Made by a program: the position numbers and the translations under genes. The notes beneath the pieces are model-generated. The model had not been told where the DNA came from. It was given only the letters and a program-made list of their open reading frames with translations, and searched no databases. Shown piece after piece: positions 30,723 to 38,665 of a DNA stretch of 64,000 nucleotides. Each line of letters begins with the position of its first letter. Position 1 is the stretch's first letter. The stretch is from Gaiellasilicea sp963731615. GTDB lineage: Bacteria > Actinomycetota > Thermoleophilia > Gaiellales > Gaiellaceae. The stretch spans positions 434,001 through 498,000 of the forward strand of contig CAVSWD010000001.1 in NCBI GenBank assembly GCA_963731615.1. Direction: 5' to 3'.

Positions 30723-31601
30723 ATGCGGATTCAAATCGGAGACGTGCGGCTGTTCTTCGACGTCGAGGGCACGAAGCTCGTCGCGGAGGGGCCGTGGATG
30801 CGGGAGCGGCCGACGGTCGTGCTGCTGCATCCCGGGCCGGGCTTCGACCACGGTCCGTTCAAGGTGCAGATCGGGCCGTGGCTCGCGGCGAGAGCGCAGG
30901 TCGTCTATCTCGACATGCGCGGCGCCGGTCGCAGCGACTCCGGCCCGCCGGAGGATCACCGCGTCGAGCGCTGGGCCGACGACGTGCGCGAGTTCTGCGA
31001 CGTGCTCCAGATCGAGCATCCGATCGTGCTGGGCCTCGGCTTCGGCGCGATCGTCGCGATGGATTACGCCGCTCGCTATCCGGATCATCCGGGTGCACTG
31101 GTGCTGATCGGGCCGGTCGCCCGGATCGTGCCCGAGCGCTCGATCGCCGTCTACGAGCGGCTCGGGGGCGAGGAGGCCGCCCGGATCGCAGCCGGGTTCT
31201 ACGGCGAGATGGACGAGCGTGTCTTCGTCGACTTCGTGCGCGTGTGCTTCCCGCTCCTCTCGAGCCACGATCGCATCGCCGACGTGATCGTCCGCAGCCA
31301 CTGGAGCCCGGAGGTGCTGGTCAGCTGGATGCGCGGCGAGGCGAAGGAGATCGACCTACGTGCGTCGCTGCCGCTCGTTCGCGCGCCGGCGCTCGTGCTG
31401 GCCGGTGAGGACGATGCGTGGGCGCCGCTCGAGTCGGCGCGTGAGGTCGCAGAGCTATTGCCGTCGGCGCGATTTCACAGCTTCCCGGGAGCGCGACACT
31501 CGGTCATCGCCGACGCGCCGCACGCTGCGGAGGACCTGGCCGGCTTCCTCGACGGCCTCGAGGCGGGCGGCTCAGCCGCTCTCCCGCCCAAGCCGGCGTA
31601 G
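30723..31601 (+). CDS. Alpha/beta hydrolase-fold protein lacking the nucleophile Ser
   Basis: 292 residues, proline-iminopeptidase-like: oxyanion segment LLHPGPGFDHG, MRGAGRSDSG, acid GEDDAW and His in GARHSV. The nucleophile elbow, normally GxSxG, reads G-L-G-F-G at residues 104-108, so Gly106 (GGC at 31038-31040) replaces the catalytic Ser. One A-to-G change from AGC would explain it. It is either a non-catalytic homologue or a base error. The end overlaps the convergent GNAT gene by 30 bp. Confidence 0.85.
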   Translation: MRIQIGDVRLFFDVEGTKLVAEGPWMRERPTVVLLHPGPGFDHGPFKVQIGPWLAARAQVVYLDMRGAGRSDSGPPEDHRVERWADDVREFCDVLQIEHPIVLGLGFGAIVAMDYAARYPDHPGALVLIGPVARIVPERSIAVYERLGGEEAARIAAGFYGEMDERVFVDFVRVCFPLLSSHDRIADVIVRSHWSPEVLVSWMRGEAKEIDLRASLPLVRAPALVLAGEDDAWAPLESAREVAELLPSARFHSFPGARHSVIADAPHAAEDLAGFLDGLEAGGSAALPPKPA

Positions 31602-32186
31602 CAGGTTCGCCCGCACCGCCGGCCACTCGTCGTCGAGCACGCTGTACCAGGCGGAGTCGCGCCGCTGGCCTCCGCGCACGAGCATCGACTTGCGGTGCAC
31701 GCCCTCGAACTGGGCCGGCAACGCGGCCATCGCCCCGCGCGATCGCTCGTTGCGCGCGTCCGTCTTCAGCTCGACGCGGAAGCATCCAAGCGTCTCGAAG
31801 GCGTGCTCGAGCATCAGCAGCTTCGCCTCGATGTTGATGCCGGTGCCCCACGCCTCCGGGGTGAGCCACGTCCAGCCGATCTCGACGCTCCGGTGCTCGG
31901 GCCTCAGCGCCAGGTAGCGGGTGCTGCCGACGACGCGCTCGTCCTCGCGGCGGACGGTCACGAGCGGCATCTCCGTCCCGTCGGCCTGGTTCGCGAGCGC
32001 GTCGCCGACATAGGCGTGCATCTCCTCCTGCGTCGCCGGCTGGAAGACGCTGAGCCACTGCCATGTCAGCGGGTCGCGCGAGGCCTCCCAGAGGCCGTCC
32101 TCGTGCTCCAGCGTGAGCGGCTCCAGCCGCACCAGCTCTCCCTCGAGGGTCGGGGTCGTCCACAGGCCATCTAGACTGACGAGCAT
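31572..32186 (-). CDS. GNAT-family N-acetyltransferase (RimJ/RimL-like)
   Basis: 204 residues with the RimJ/L layout: LEGELVRLEPLTLEH at the start, VVGSTRYLAL, the acetyl-CoA loop region TPEAWGTGINIEAKLLMLEHAF and LGCFRVELKTDARNERSRGAM. Possible substrates are ribosomal proteins, aminoglycosides or small amines. Its ATG at 32186 overlaps that of the divergent FmdB gene (CATG), so no separate promoter space exists. Confidence 0.85.
   Translation of the reverse strand: MLVSLDGLWTTPTLEGELVRLEPLTLEHEDGLWEASRDPLTWQWLSVFQPATQEEMHAYVGDALANQADGTEMPLVTVRREDERVVGSTRYLALRPEHRSVEIGWTWLTPEAWGTGINIEAKLLMLEHAFETLGCFRVELKTDARNERSRGAMAALPAQFEGVHRKSMLVRGGQRRDSAWYSVLDDEWPAVRANLLRRLGRESG
32172..32177 (+). promoter_or_regulatory. 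Leaderless -10 of the FmdB gene
   Basis: TAGACT, 7 nt before the ATG at 32185. It lies inside the first codons of the divergent GNAT gene. Confidence 0.5.
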
Positions 32187-32388
32187 GCCGATCTACGAGT
32201 ACGCGTGCATGGAGTGCGAGTCCCATTTCGAGGAGCTCGTGCGGAACGCCGAGCAGGCAATCGCCTGCCCTGAGTGCGGTGCCGGCAACGTGCTCAAGCA
32301 GCTCTCGAGCTTCGCAGTCGCAGGGGTTTCCTCACAGAAGCTCAGCGGCGGGGGTGGCTGTTGCGGCGGTAGCTGCGGCTCCTGTTGA
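32185..32388 (+). CDS. FmdB-type zinc-ribbon protein
   Basis: 67 residues starting MPIYEYACMECESHFE, the FmdB/CxxC regulatory signature, with C8xxC11-type and CPEC zinc knuckles and a Gly/Cys-rich tail (GGGGCCGGSCGSC). A small putative regulatory zinc ribbon. A strong terminator follows. Confidence 0.9.
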   Translation: MPIYEYACMECESHFEELVRNAEQAIACPECGAGNVLKQLSSFAVAGVSSQKLSGGGGCCGGSCGSC

Positions 32389-32414
32389 GCGCGCACCGGC
32401 CGGCGACACCTGCG

Positions 32415-32439
32415 GCCGGCGGAGCCGGCCTCCGCCGGC
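32415..32439 (+). terminator. Hairpin after the FmdB gene
   Basis: Perfect 10-bp stem GCCGGCGGAG / CTCCGCCGGC with a CCGGC loop, 27 bp after the stop. No clear U-run follows, so the strength is uncertain. Confidence 0.6.
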
Positions 32440-32552
32440 ACCTCGTGCCGCTCGCGGCGGGCTCTCCGGGTTCGTACCTACGTACTGTCCCCTCCGGCCA
32501 GGCACCGCGACCGGCCCGCCGGAGCACGCTCGAGAGCATCCGGCGACGGGTC

Positions 32553-32558
32553 TAGACT
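32553..32558 (+). promoter_or_regulatory. Leaderless -10 of the UDG-tsa operon
   Basis: TAGACT, 7 nt before the GTG at 32566. Confidence 0.5.
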
Positions 32559-32565
32559 CACCGCC

Positions 32566-33222
32566 GTGAGCGAGCTGCTGCTCGAGTACGAGGAGGCGAC
32601 GAGCACCTGCACCCGCTGTCCGCTGGCGGCGACGCGGACCCAGGTCGTCTTCGGCACCGGCGATTCGAACGCCGAGCTGATGTTCGTCGGCGAGGCGCCC
32701 GGGTTCCATGAGGACCAGCAGGGAGTGCCGTTCGTCGGGCAGGCCGGGAAGCTGCTCGAGACGCTCTTGAACGGGATCGGCCTCTCCCGCACCGACGTCT
32801 ACATCGCCAACGTGCTCAAGTGCCGACCGCCCGGAAACCGCGATCCGCAGCCCGATGAGATCGAGGCCTGCGAGTCGCACCTCTTCCACCAGATCGAGCT
32901 GATCCGGCCGACTCTCGTCGCGACGCTCGGCAACTTCGCGACGAAGCTCCTGTCCGGCAAGCCGACCGGGATCACCCGCGTGCACGGAGTCCCGCAGCAG
33001 GTGACGCTCGGGGGGAACTCGGTCACGCTGTACCCGCTCTACCACCCGGCCGCAGCGCTGTACACGCGTTCGATGCTCTCGGTGCTCGAAGAGGACTTCC
33101 GCCGGATTCCGGAGCTGCTCGGGCTGACGACAGTCGTGCCCGAGCCCGTGGAGCTCGACGTCGCGCCGGAGCTCGAGCCCGAGCGCCCACGCGAGCCGGC
33201 CGTGCAGCTCGGCCTCTTCTAA
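32566..33222 (+). CDS. Family 4 uracil-DNA glycosylase with C-terminal clamp-binding-like motif
   Basis: Removes uracil from DNA. 218 residues with the four iron-sulphur cysteines C15, C18, C86 and C102, active-site motif GEAPGFHEDQQGVPFVG, and YPLYHPAAALY near the C-terminus. The last residues are QLGLF, close to the beta-clamp consensus QL(S/D)LF after an acidic Pro-rich linker. Start GTG at 32566, with a -10 7 nt upstream. It heads a run that continues into tsaE 7 bp later. Confidence 0.93.
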   Translation: MSELLLEYEEATSTCTRCPLAATRTQVVFGTGDSNAELMFVGEAPGFHEDQQGVPFVGQAGKLLETLLNGIGLSRTDVYIANVLKCRPPGNRDPQPDEIEACESHLFHQIELIRPTLVATLGNFATKLLSGKPTGITRVHGVPQQVTLGGNSVTLYPLYHPAAALYTRSMLSVLEEDFRRIPELLGLTTVVPEPVELDVAPELEPERPREPAVQLGLF

Positions 33223-33229
33223 GCAACCG

Positions 33230-33655
33230 GTGGAGCTTCACTCCTCCTCGCCCGAGGAGACCGAAGCCGTCGCGGCCCGGCTCGCCCGCCTGCTCGCCCC
33301 CGGCGACGTCGTCACCGTGTCAGGGGAGCTCGGCTCGGGCAAGACGACCTTCGTCCGCGGCGCCTGCCGCGCGCTCGGTGTCACGGCGCCCGTGACGAGC
33401 CCGACCTACACGATCGGCCATCGCTACGTGGGCGACCCGGACGTCTCGCACCTCGACCTCTATCGCTTCACCGGCGTGACGGCGGCGGAATGGGGCGACC
33501 TCGAGCCGTACTTCGATGACGCGATCGTCTTCGTCGAGTGGCCCGAGGCAGGCGAGGCCGGACTGCCGCCGGTTCGGGCCGCGGTTCGGCTCGAGCACGG
33601 CGGCGCGAGCACGCGCAGGATCGTGGTCGAGGGCGACGTAACATTGCCGTCATGA
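33230..33655 (+). CDS. tsaE: tRNA t6A biosynthesis ATPase TsaE
   Basis: ATPase needed for threonylcarbamoyladenosine modification at A37 of ANN-decoding tRNAs, working with TsaB and TsaD. 141 residues with Walker A GELGSGKTT (residues 32-40), VTSPTYTIGHRY and HLDLYR. GTG at 33230. The following lipoprotein overlaps its stop (ATGA). Confidence 0.93.
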   Translation: MELHSSSPEETEAVAARLARLLAPGDVVTVSGELGSGKTTFVRGACRALGVTAPVTSPTYTIGHRYVGDPDVSHLDLYRFTGVTAAEWGDLEPYFDDAIVFVEWPEAGEAGLPPVRAAVRLEHGGASTRRIVVEGDVTLPS

Positions 33656-34023
33656 CCCGGCGCTCGCTCACGATCGGACTGCTCGTGGTCGCGGCGCTGG
33701 TGGCGGGCGGTTGCGGCGGTGGCGGCGGCTCCGGCGCCGAGGAAACGGTCGCCGGCGGCGGCTGCGAGGTCGCGAAGGCTGACCTTCGCTCCACCGTGGC
33801 CGAGCGCGACCGGCTCTTCGTCGACCTCCAGCTCGGCGAGGCGACGAAAGCGTGTGAGGGTGAGCTCGAGGCCGGGAACGGGGAGGACTGCACCGCGGCG
33901 CGCGCAGACCTCGAAGCGGCCGCCGCGGAGGAGACGCCGCCGCCGGATCTCGACCAGCGTGTCGAAGCCGCCGTCGCGGCCTGTGTGGGCACGACGATCA
34001 CGTCGACGATCCCGACGCCCTAA
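33652..34023 (+). CDS. Small lipoprotein inserted in the tsa operon
   Basis: 123 residues with signal and lipobox LVAGGC near residue 20, a Gly-rich linker and a helical mature part with four cysteines (CEVAKAD, KACEGEL, DCTAARAD, AACVG) spaced in two CxnC repeats. It is translationally coupled to tsaE and 7 bp before tsaB. No family recognised. Its place among t6A genes is unexpected. Confidence 0.65.
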   Translation: MTRRSLTIGLLVVAALVAGGCGGGGGSGAEETVAGGGCEVAKADLRSTVAERDRLFVDLQLGEATKACEGELEAGNGEDCTAARADLEAAAAEETPPPDLDQRVEAAVAACVGTTITSTIPTP

Positions 34024-34030
34024 ACCGCGG

Positions 34031-34618
34031 GTGCTGATCCTGGCCTTCGACACCGCGACCGACCGGGCGACGAGCGCGCTCGTCGACGACGGCGAGGTGC
34101 TCGGCGAGCGTGTCTCGCAGGCCTCGACGCTGCTCGCGGACGTCGATGCGCTGCTCCGCCAGGCCGGCGCGCAGCCGCGTGATCTCGACGCTCTGGCGCT
34201 GGGAACGGGGCCGGGCAGCTTCACCGGGATCAGAATCGGCCTCGCCGTCGCCCGCGGCCTCGCGCTCGCCCTGGACGTGCAGGCGGCCGGCGTCTCGACA
34301 CTCGACGCGCTCGCGGCCGGTGCTCCCGGCGCGCTGCCGGTGATCGACGCCAAGCGCAGCGAGGTCTTCGTCCCCGGCCCTCGGGCCGTGGCACCGGCGG
34401 CGCTGCCGCTCGAGCCCGGAACGGTCTGCGTCGGCAACGGCGCCGTGCGCTACCGGGACGTGCTGGAGGCCGCCGGCGCGACAGTGCCACCGGATGGCGA
34501 CGAGCGCCACCTGCCGCGGGCACGCTTCCACGCGCAGCTGGCGACGAGCTTCGGCCCGATCGAGCTCGTCGAGCCGCTCTACGTCCGCGCTCCCGATGCC
34601 GTCGAGGCGATCCGGTGA
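34031..34618 (+). CDS. tsaB: tRNA t6A biosynthesis protein TsaB
   Basis: Scaffold partner of TsaD in t6A synthesis. 195 residues with the ASKHA opening LILAFDTATD and the conserved GTGPGSFTGIRIGLAVARGLA segment. Start GTG at 34031. The open frame extends upstream but only through the lipoprotein in another frame. The rimI start overlaps its stop (GTGA). Confidence 0.92.
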   Translation: MLILAFDTATDRATSALVDDGEVLGERVSQASTLLADVDALLRQAGAQPRDLDALALGTGPGSFTGIRIGLAVARGLALALDVQAAGVSTLDALAAGAPGALPVIDAKRSEVFVPGPRAVAPAALPLEPGTVCVGNGAVRYRDVLEAAGATVPPDGDERHLPRARFHAQLATSFGPIELVEPLYVRAPDAVEAIR

Positions 34619-35094
34619 CGCTCGAGTTGAGGAAGCTCGAGCTCCGCGACCTGAACGCGATCGAGCTGATCGAGCGGGAGTCCTATCCGACGCCGTGGTC
34701 GCGTTCGATGTTCGCCGGGGAGCTCGCCAAGCCGAGCTCGCTCTCGCTCGGAGCGTTTGACGCAGAGTCGGGCGCGCTCGTCGGCTACCTCGTGATCTCG
34801 CGCTACGTCGATGCCTGGCACGTGATGAACGTCGCCGTGCTGCAGTCGAGACGCCGTCAGGGCGTGGCGAGGGCGCTGCTCGACCGTCTCTTCGAGGTGA
34901 CCGCCTCGGACGAGCGGCGCGGCTACACGCTCGAGGTGCGCGTCTCGAACGAGGGAGCGATCAAGCTCTACGAGGCGATGGGCTTCGTCTCGCGTGGAGT
35001 CCGGCGCGGCTACTACACCGACAATCGCGAGGACGCGCTGATCATGTGGCGCGACCCGGTCGCTGCCGAGGCAGAGCAGGCCGAGGCGGGATGA
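34615..35094 (+). CDS. rimI: Ribosomal-protein-alanine N-acetyltransferase RimI
   Basis: GNAT that acetylates the N-terminus of ribosomal protein S18, usually found with tsaB/tsaD. 159 residues with SYPTPWSRSMFAGEL, VMNVAVLQSRRRQGVARALLDRLF (acetyl-CoA loop) and EVRVSNEGAIKLYEAMGF. Coupled to tsaB by a 4-bp overlap and 10 bp before tsaD. Confidence 0.92.
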   Translation: MTLELRKLELRDLNAIELIERESYPTPWSRSMFAGELAKPSSLSLGAFDAESGALVGYLVISRYVDAWHVMNVAVLQSRRRQGVARALLDRLFEVTASDERRGYTLEVRVSNEGAIKLYEAMGFVSRGVRRGYYTDNREDALIMWRDPVAAEAEQAEAG

Positions 35095-35104
35095 TGCTGC
35101 CGAC

Positions 35105-36067
35105 ATGATCTTGGGGATCGAGACCTCCTGCGACGAGACCGCAGCGGCGCTCGTCACGGTGGAGGGCGAGATCCGTTCGAACGTCGTCTCGTCACAGGCC
35201 GAGCTGCACGCGCGCTTCGGCGGCGTGGTGCCCGAGGTCGCCTCGCGCCGCCATCTCGAGCTCGTCGCGCCCGTCGTCGAGGAGGCACTCGGCCAGGCGG
35301 ATGCGACGCTGGACGACGTCGACACGATCGCCGTCACGCAGGGCCCGGGCCTCGTCGGCGCGCTGCTCGTGGGGCTCTCCGCCGCGAAGGCGCTCGCCTG
35401 GGCGCGCGGGTTGCCGCTCGCGCCGGTCGACCACCTGCACGGCCACGTCGCCTCGCTCTATCTCGGGCTCGATCCAGTGGAGCCTCCCTTCCTCTGCCTG
35501 CTCGCGAGTGGGGGTCACACGCTCCTGCTCGACGTCCAGGATCAGGCCGGCTACCGCGTCCTCGGCACGTCGATCGACGACGCCGCCGGCGAGGCGTTCG
35601 ACAAGGGTGCGCGCCTGCTCAGGCTCGGCTACCCCGGCGGCGCCGAGATCGACAGGATCGCGCAGACGGGCGACCCGGAGGCGTTCTCGTTCCCGGTGGC
35701 GCGCCTCGACGGCCTCGACTTCTCCTTCTCGGGTGTGAAGACCGCGCTGCTCTACACCGTGCGTGACCTGGCCGATGGAGTCGAGTCACGTCGAGCCGAC
35801 CTCGCCGCGTCCTACCAGCGCGCGATCGTGCGGGCGCTCGTCGAGCGGACCCAGGCTGCCGCCGAGCAGGAAGGTCACGAGACGATCGCCGTCGTGGGCG
35901 GGGTCGCCGCCAACTCCGAGCTGCGCGCATCGCTCCCGGGCGCGCGCTTCGCGCCGCTCGCGCTCTGCACCGACAACGCGGTGATGATCGCGTCGGCGGG
36001 CCGGTACGGCAGGCGGCTCCCCTATCCTCGTTACCTTGAGCTCGACGCATATGCATCGCGCGCCTGA
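35105..36067 (+). CDS. tsaD: tRNA N6-adenosine threonylcarbamoyltransferase TsaD
   Basis: Catalytic subunit transferring threonylcarbamoyl to A37. 320 residues, family-typical: GIETSCDETAAALV, metal-binding HLHGH (H110 and H114), LLASGGHTLL, GEAFDKGARLL, FSFSGVKTAL and VVGGVAANSELR. ATG at 35105. The next gene's start lies inside its last codons. Confidence 0.95.
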   Translation: MILGIETSCDETAAALVTVEGEIRSNVVSSQAELHARFGGVVPEVASRRHLELVAPVVEEALGQADATLDDVDTIAVTQGPGLVGALLVGLSAAKALAWARGLPLAPVDHLHGHVASLYLGLDPVEPPFLCLLASGGHTLLLDVQDQAGYRVLGTSIDDAAGEAFDKGARLLRLGYPGGAEIDRIAQTGDPEAFSFPVARLDGLDFSFSGVKTALLYTVRDLADGVESRRADLAASYQRAIVRALVERTQAAAEQEGHETIAVVGGVAANSELRASLPGARFAPLALCTDNAVMIASAGRYGRRLPYPRYLELDAYASRA

Positions 36068-38612
36068 CCGGCTGCGGGTCACCGCAGCCCTGGCGGTGGC
36101 CACGGCGTTGCTCGCCGCCGGCGGCGGCCAGGGTGCGGCTCCGCCTCCGGGGGCGCTCGGGGCAGGTGCCGCGGCCTGGCGGGGCTTCGTCGACGGCGAG
36201 CGGGTCGGCGTCGCGCTCGGGCAGCGGATGATCGTCGTCCTGCGCAACCCGTCCCTGGCCGACCGGATCGCCGAGGCGGGCGGGCAGGCGACCGAGTCGG
36301 AGATGCGGCGCTGGACCGCCGCAGCGATGGCGGGCCAGCAGCAGATCGGGGCGCGGCTCTCGCGCGAGGGAATCCGCCTCGTGCCCGACTTCGTCTACAC
36401 CCGCACCCTCAACGGCTTCGCAGCGCCGATCGATGCCCGTGCGCTGGCCCTGCTGGAGCGCGACCAGGATGTGGCCGGGGTCTACCCGGTCCGGGCGGCG
36501 TACCCGGCGTCGCTCTCCGCCGCGGAGCTGCGCGAGCCCGCCTTCGCGGCCGGAGCAGGCCGGCGAGCCGACCTCTCGATCCCCGGCTTCCGGGGTCGCG
36601 GCATCACGATCGCGCTGCTCGACACGGGCGTCGACATCAGGCATCCGTTCATCCGCGACCGGCTGCTCGAGGGGATCGACCTGCTCGATCCAGAGGCACG
36701 CGCCATCGCGCGCCCGCACCCGAACGACGCGACCCGGCTCGAGCGCCACGGCACGCAGATGGCCGGCCTCCTGGGCGGCCGCGGCGGTCCGGCCGGCATC
36801 CGCGGTGTCGCCTCGTCCGCGTCGATCCTGCCCGTGCGCGTCGCCGGCTGGCAGCCGAGCGCCGACGGCGGCTATGCGGTCTACGGTCGCACCGACCAGC
36901 TGCTCGCAGGTCTCGAGCGAGCCGTCGATCCAGACGGGGACGGAGACGTGCTCGATGCGGCGCGCGTCGCCGTGATCGGCGTCACGGAGCCGTTCGCCTC
37001 CTTCGACGACGGTCCCGTCGCGCGAGCCGTGGCGGGCGCAGGCCGGCTCGACACGCTCGTCGTCGTGCCTGCCGGCAACGAAGGGCCGGCCGGCCCCGGC
37101 TACGGCAGCATCGGCGGGCCCGGCGGGGCGCCGGCGGCCCTGACGGTGGCCGCCGCCGATCTACGGGCCGAGACGACCACGGTTCGGGTCGTCGTCCGGG
37201 CCGGGTTGAACACCCTGCTCGACCGAGAGCTGCCGCTGGCCGGGGCTGCGGTGCCACGTGGGCCGCTGGCGCTGACGCTGAGCCGCCCGCGCCGAGATGC
37301 AGCGGATGGGCCGCGCGGACGGCCGCTCGCACGCTTCTTCGACCCGCTGGGCTACAGCGTCGTCGCGGGCAAGGCCGTGCTGCTGCCGCGAGCGACCGGC
37401 CCGACCGATGTCGCCCGTGACGCGGTGTTCGCAGGAGCCGCCGCGATCGTCGTCGACGGGCTCGTCCCGGCCGGAGCGCTCGGTCTCGACGACCGTCTCG
37501 ATGTCCCGGTCGTCGGACTGCCGCCAAGCGTCGCCGCAGCGGTGCGCTCCGCGCTCGCCCGGGGCGTCGGCGCGAGCGTTGCGCTCGGCGCACCCGGCTC
37601 GCGGACGAACGAGAGACGCACCGCGATTGCCCCGTTCTCCTCGCAGGGTCTCGCCTTCGGCGGCGGGATCAAGCCGGAGGTCGCGGCGGCGGGCGTCGAG
37701 CTCGTCACCGCCGATCCCGGGGCGAACGCCGACCGGACCGCCCGTTACGGAACGATCAGCGGCTCGAGCGCAGCCGCCGCGCTCGCCGGCGGCGCTGCGG
37801 CACTGCTCGCACAGGCCCGTCCGGAACTGGACGCAGCCGCCCTGAAGGGGGCACTGGTCGGCACCGCCGTGCCCGTCGCCTTCAGCGCGACCTCGGCTCA
37901 GGGAGCCGGCAAGCTGGACCCGGCCGGAGCCAGCGCGGCGGAGGTGGTGGCCGAGCCGGCGACGATTGCGTTCGGCAGCGCCGAGGGTGAGGGGTGGCGC
38001 TCTGCACGGGCCGTCTTCGTCCGCAACGTCTCCTCCCGGCGCCTCACCGTGAACCTGGCGGCCGCCGCCGAAGGCATCGCCGGCGTGGCGGTGACGGTCA
38101 GGCCGGAGCAAGTCCAGCTGGGGGCGGGCCAGAGGCGCCGGGTCGTCTTCATCGCGCGCATCGGGTTCGTGCCGCGCGGCCTCGGAGCGATCGCAGGCCG
38201 GGCGCGCCTCGAGGTCTCCGGCGGCGGGAGGATCATCGTGCCGTGGGCGGTCGCCTTGCCGGTTCGGGGGTCGGCGTTGATCGGCGGGCTCCAGCTCTCG
38301 ACGAGCAGCTTTCGCGCGTCCGACCGCGCTCCCGCCGTCCTCACCGTCCAGGCCGGACAGGTCAGTGATCTTTCGGGCCGGCGGCAGCTGCGGCCGGTCT
38401 CGCGCCTCGACGTCGAGCTGTGGCGCGGACGCGAGCGGCTCGGCCTCGTGGCGCGGCTGCGAGACGTGCTGCCGGGCCGGTACGCGATCGGCCTCACCGG
38501 CCGGGGGCCCGGCGGCCGTGGCCTGCCGCGAGGCCCGTACCGGCTCCGGGTCGTCGCCGTGCCGCCGGACGGCCCGGCCGAGGCAGAGGTGATCGGCTTC
38601 CGGATCAAATGA
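36051..38612 (+). CDS. Secreted S8 (subtilisin-like) serine protease
   Basis: 853 residues from the ATG at 36051 (a TTG at 36036 is also possible), overlapping tsaD by 17 bp. It has a signal peptide, then a propeptide-like region. The catalytic Asp is in ALLDTGVDIRHPF, His in ERHGTQMAGLLGG, Asn in PAGNEGPAG and Ser in TISGSSAAAALAGGA. The Ser motif lacks the usual M-A-x-P-H-V residues, so activity may be altered. The C-terminal 250 residues form beta-sandwich domains. Intact frame. Confidence 0.88.
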   Translation: MHRAPDRLRVTAALAVATALLAAGGGQGAAPPPGALGAGAAAWRGFVDGERVGVALGQRMIVVLRNPSLADRIAEAGGQATESEMRRWTAAAMAGQQQIGARLSREGIRLVPDFVYTRTLNGFAAPIDARALALLERDQDVAGVYPVRAAYPASLSAAELREPAFAAGAGRRADLSIPGFRGRGITIALLDTGVDIRHPFIRDRLLEGIDLLDPEARAIARPHPNDATRLERHGTQMAGLLGGRGGPAGIRGVASSASILPVRVAGWQPSADGGYAVYGRTDQLLAGLERAVDPDGDGDVLDAARVAVIGVTEPFASFDDGPVARAVAGAGRLDTLVVVPAGNEGPAGPGYGSIGGPGGAPAALTVAAADLRAETTTVRVVVRAGLNTLLDRELPLAGAAVPRGPLALTLSRPRRDAADGPRGRPLARFFDPLGYSVVAGKAVLLPRATGPTDVARDAVFAGAAAIVVDGLVPAGALGLDDRLDVPVVGLPPSVAAAVRSALARGVGASVALGAPGSRTNERRTAIAPFSSQGLAFGGGIKPEVAAAGVELVTADPGANADRTARYGTISGSSAAAALAGGAAALLAQARPELDAAALKGALVGTAVPVAFSATSAQGAGKLDPAGASAAEVVAEPATIAFGSAEGEGWRSARAVFVRNVSSRRLTVNLAAAAEGIAGVAVTVRPEQVQLGAGQRRRVVFIARIGFVPRGLGAIAGRARLEVSGGGRIIVPWAVALPVRGSALIGGLQLSTSSFRASDRAPAVLTVQAGQVSDLSGRRQLRPVSRLDVELWRGRERLGLVARLRDVLPGRYAIGLTGRGPGGRGLPRGPYRLRVVAVPPDGPAEAEVIGFRIK

Positions 38613-38665
38613 CCTCGCCCGCTATAGACTCCCGCCGCCAACCGAGCGAGCCAGGAGGAGTCGAG

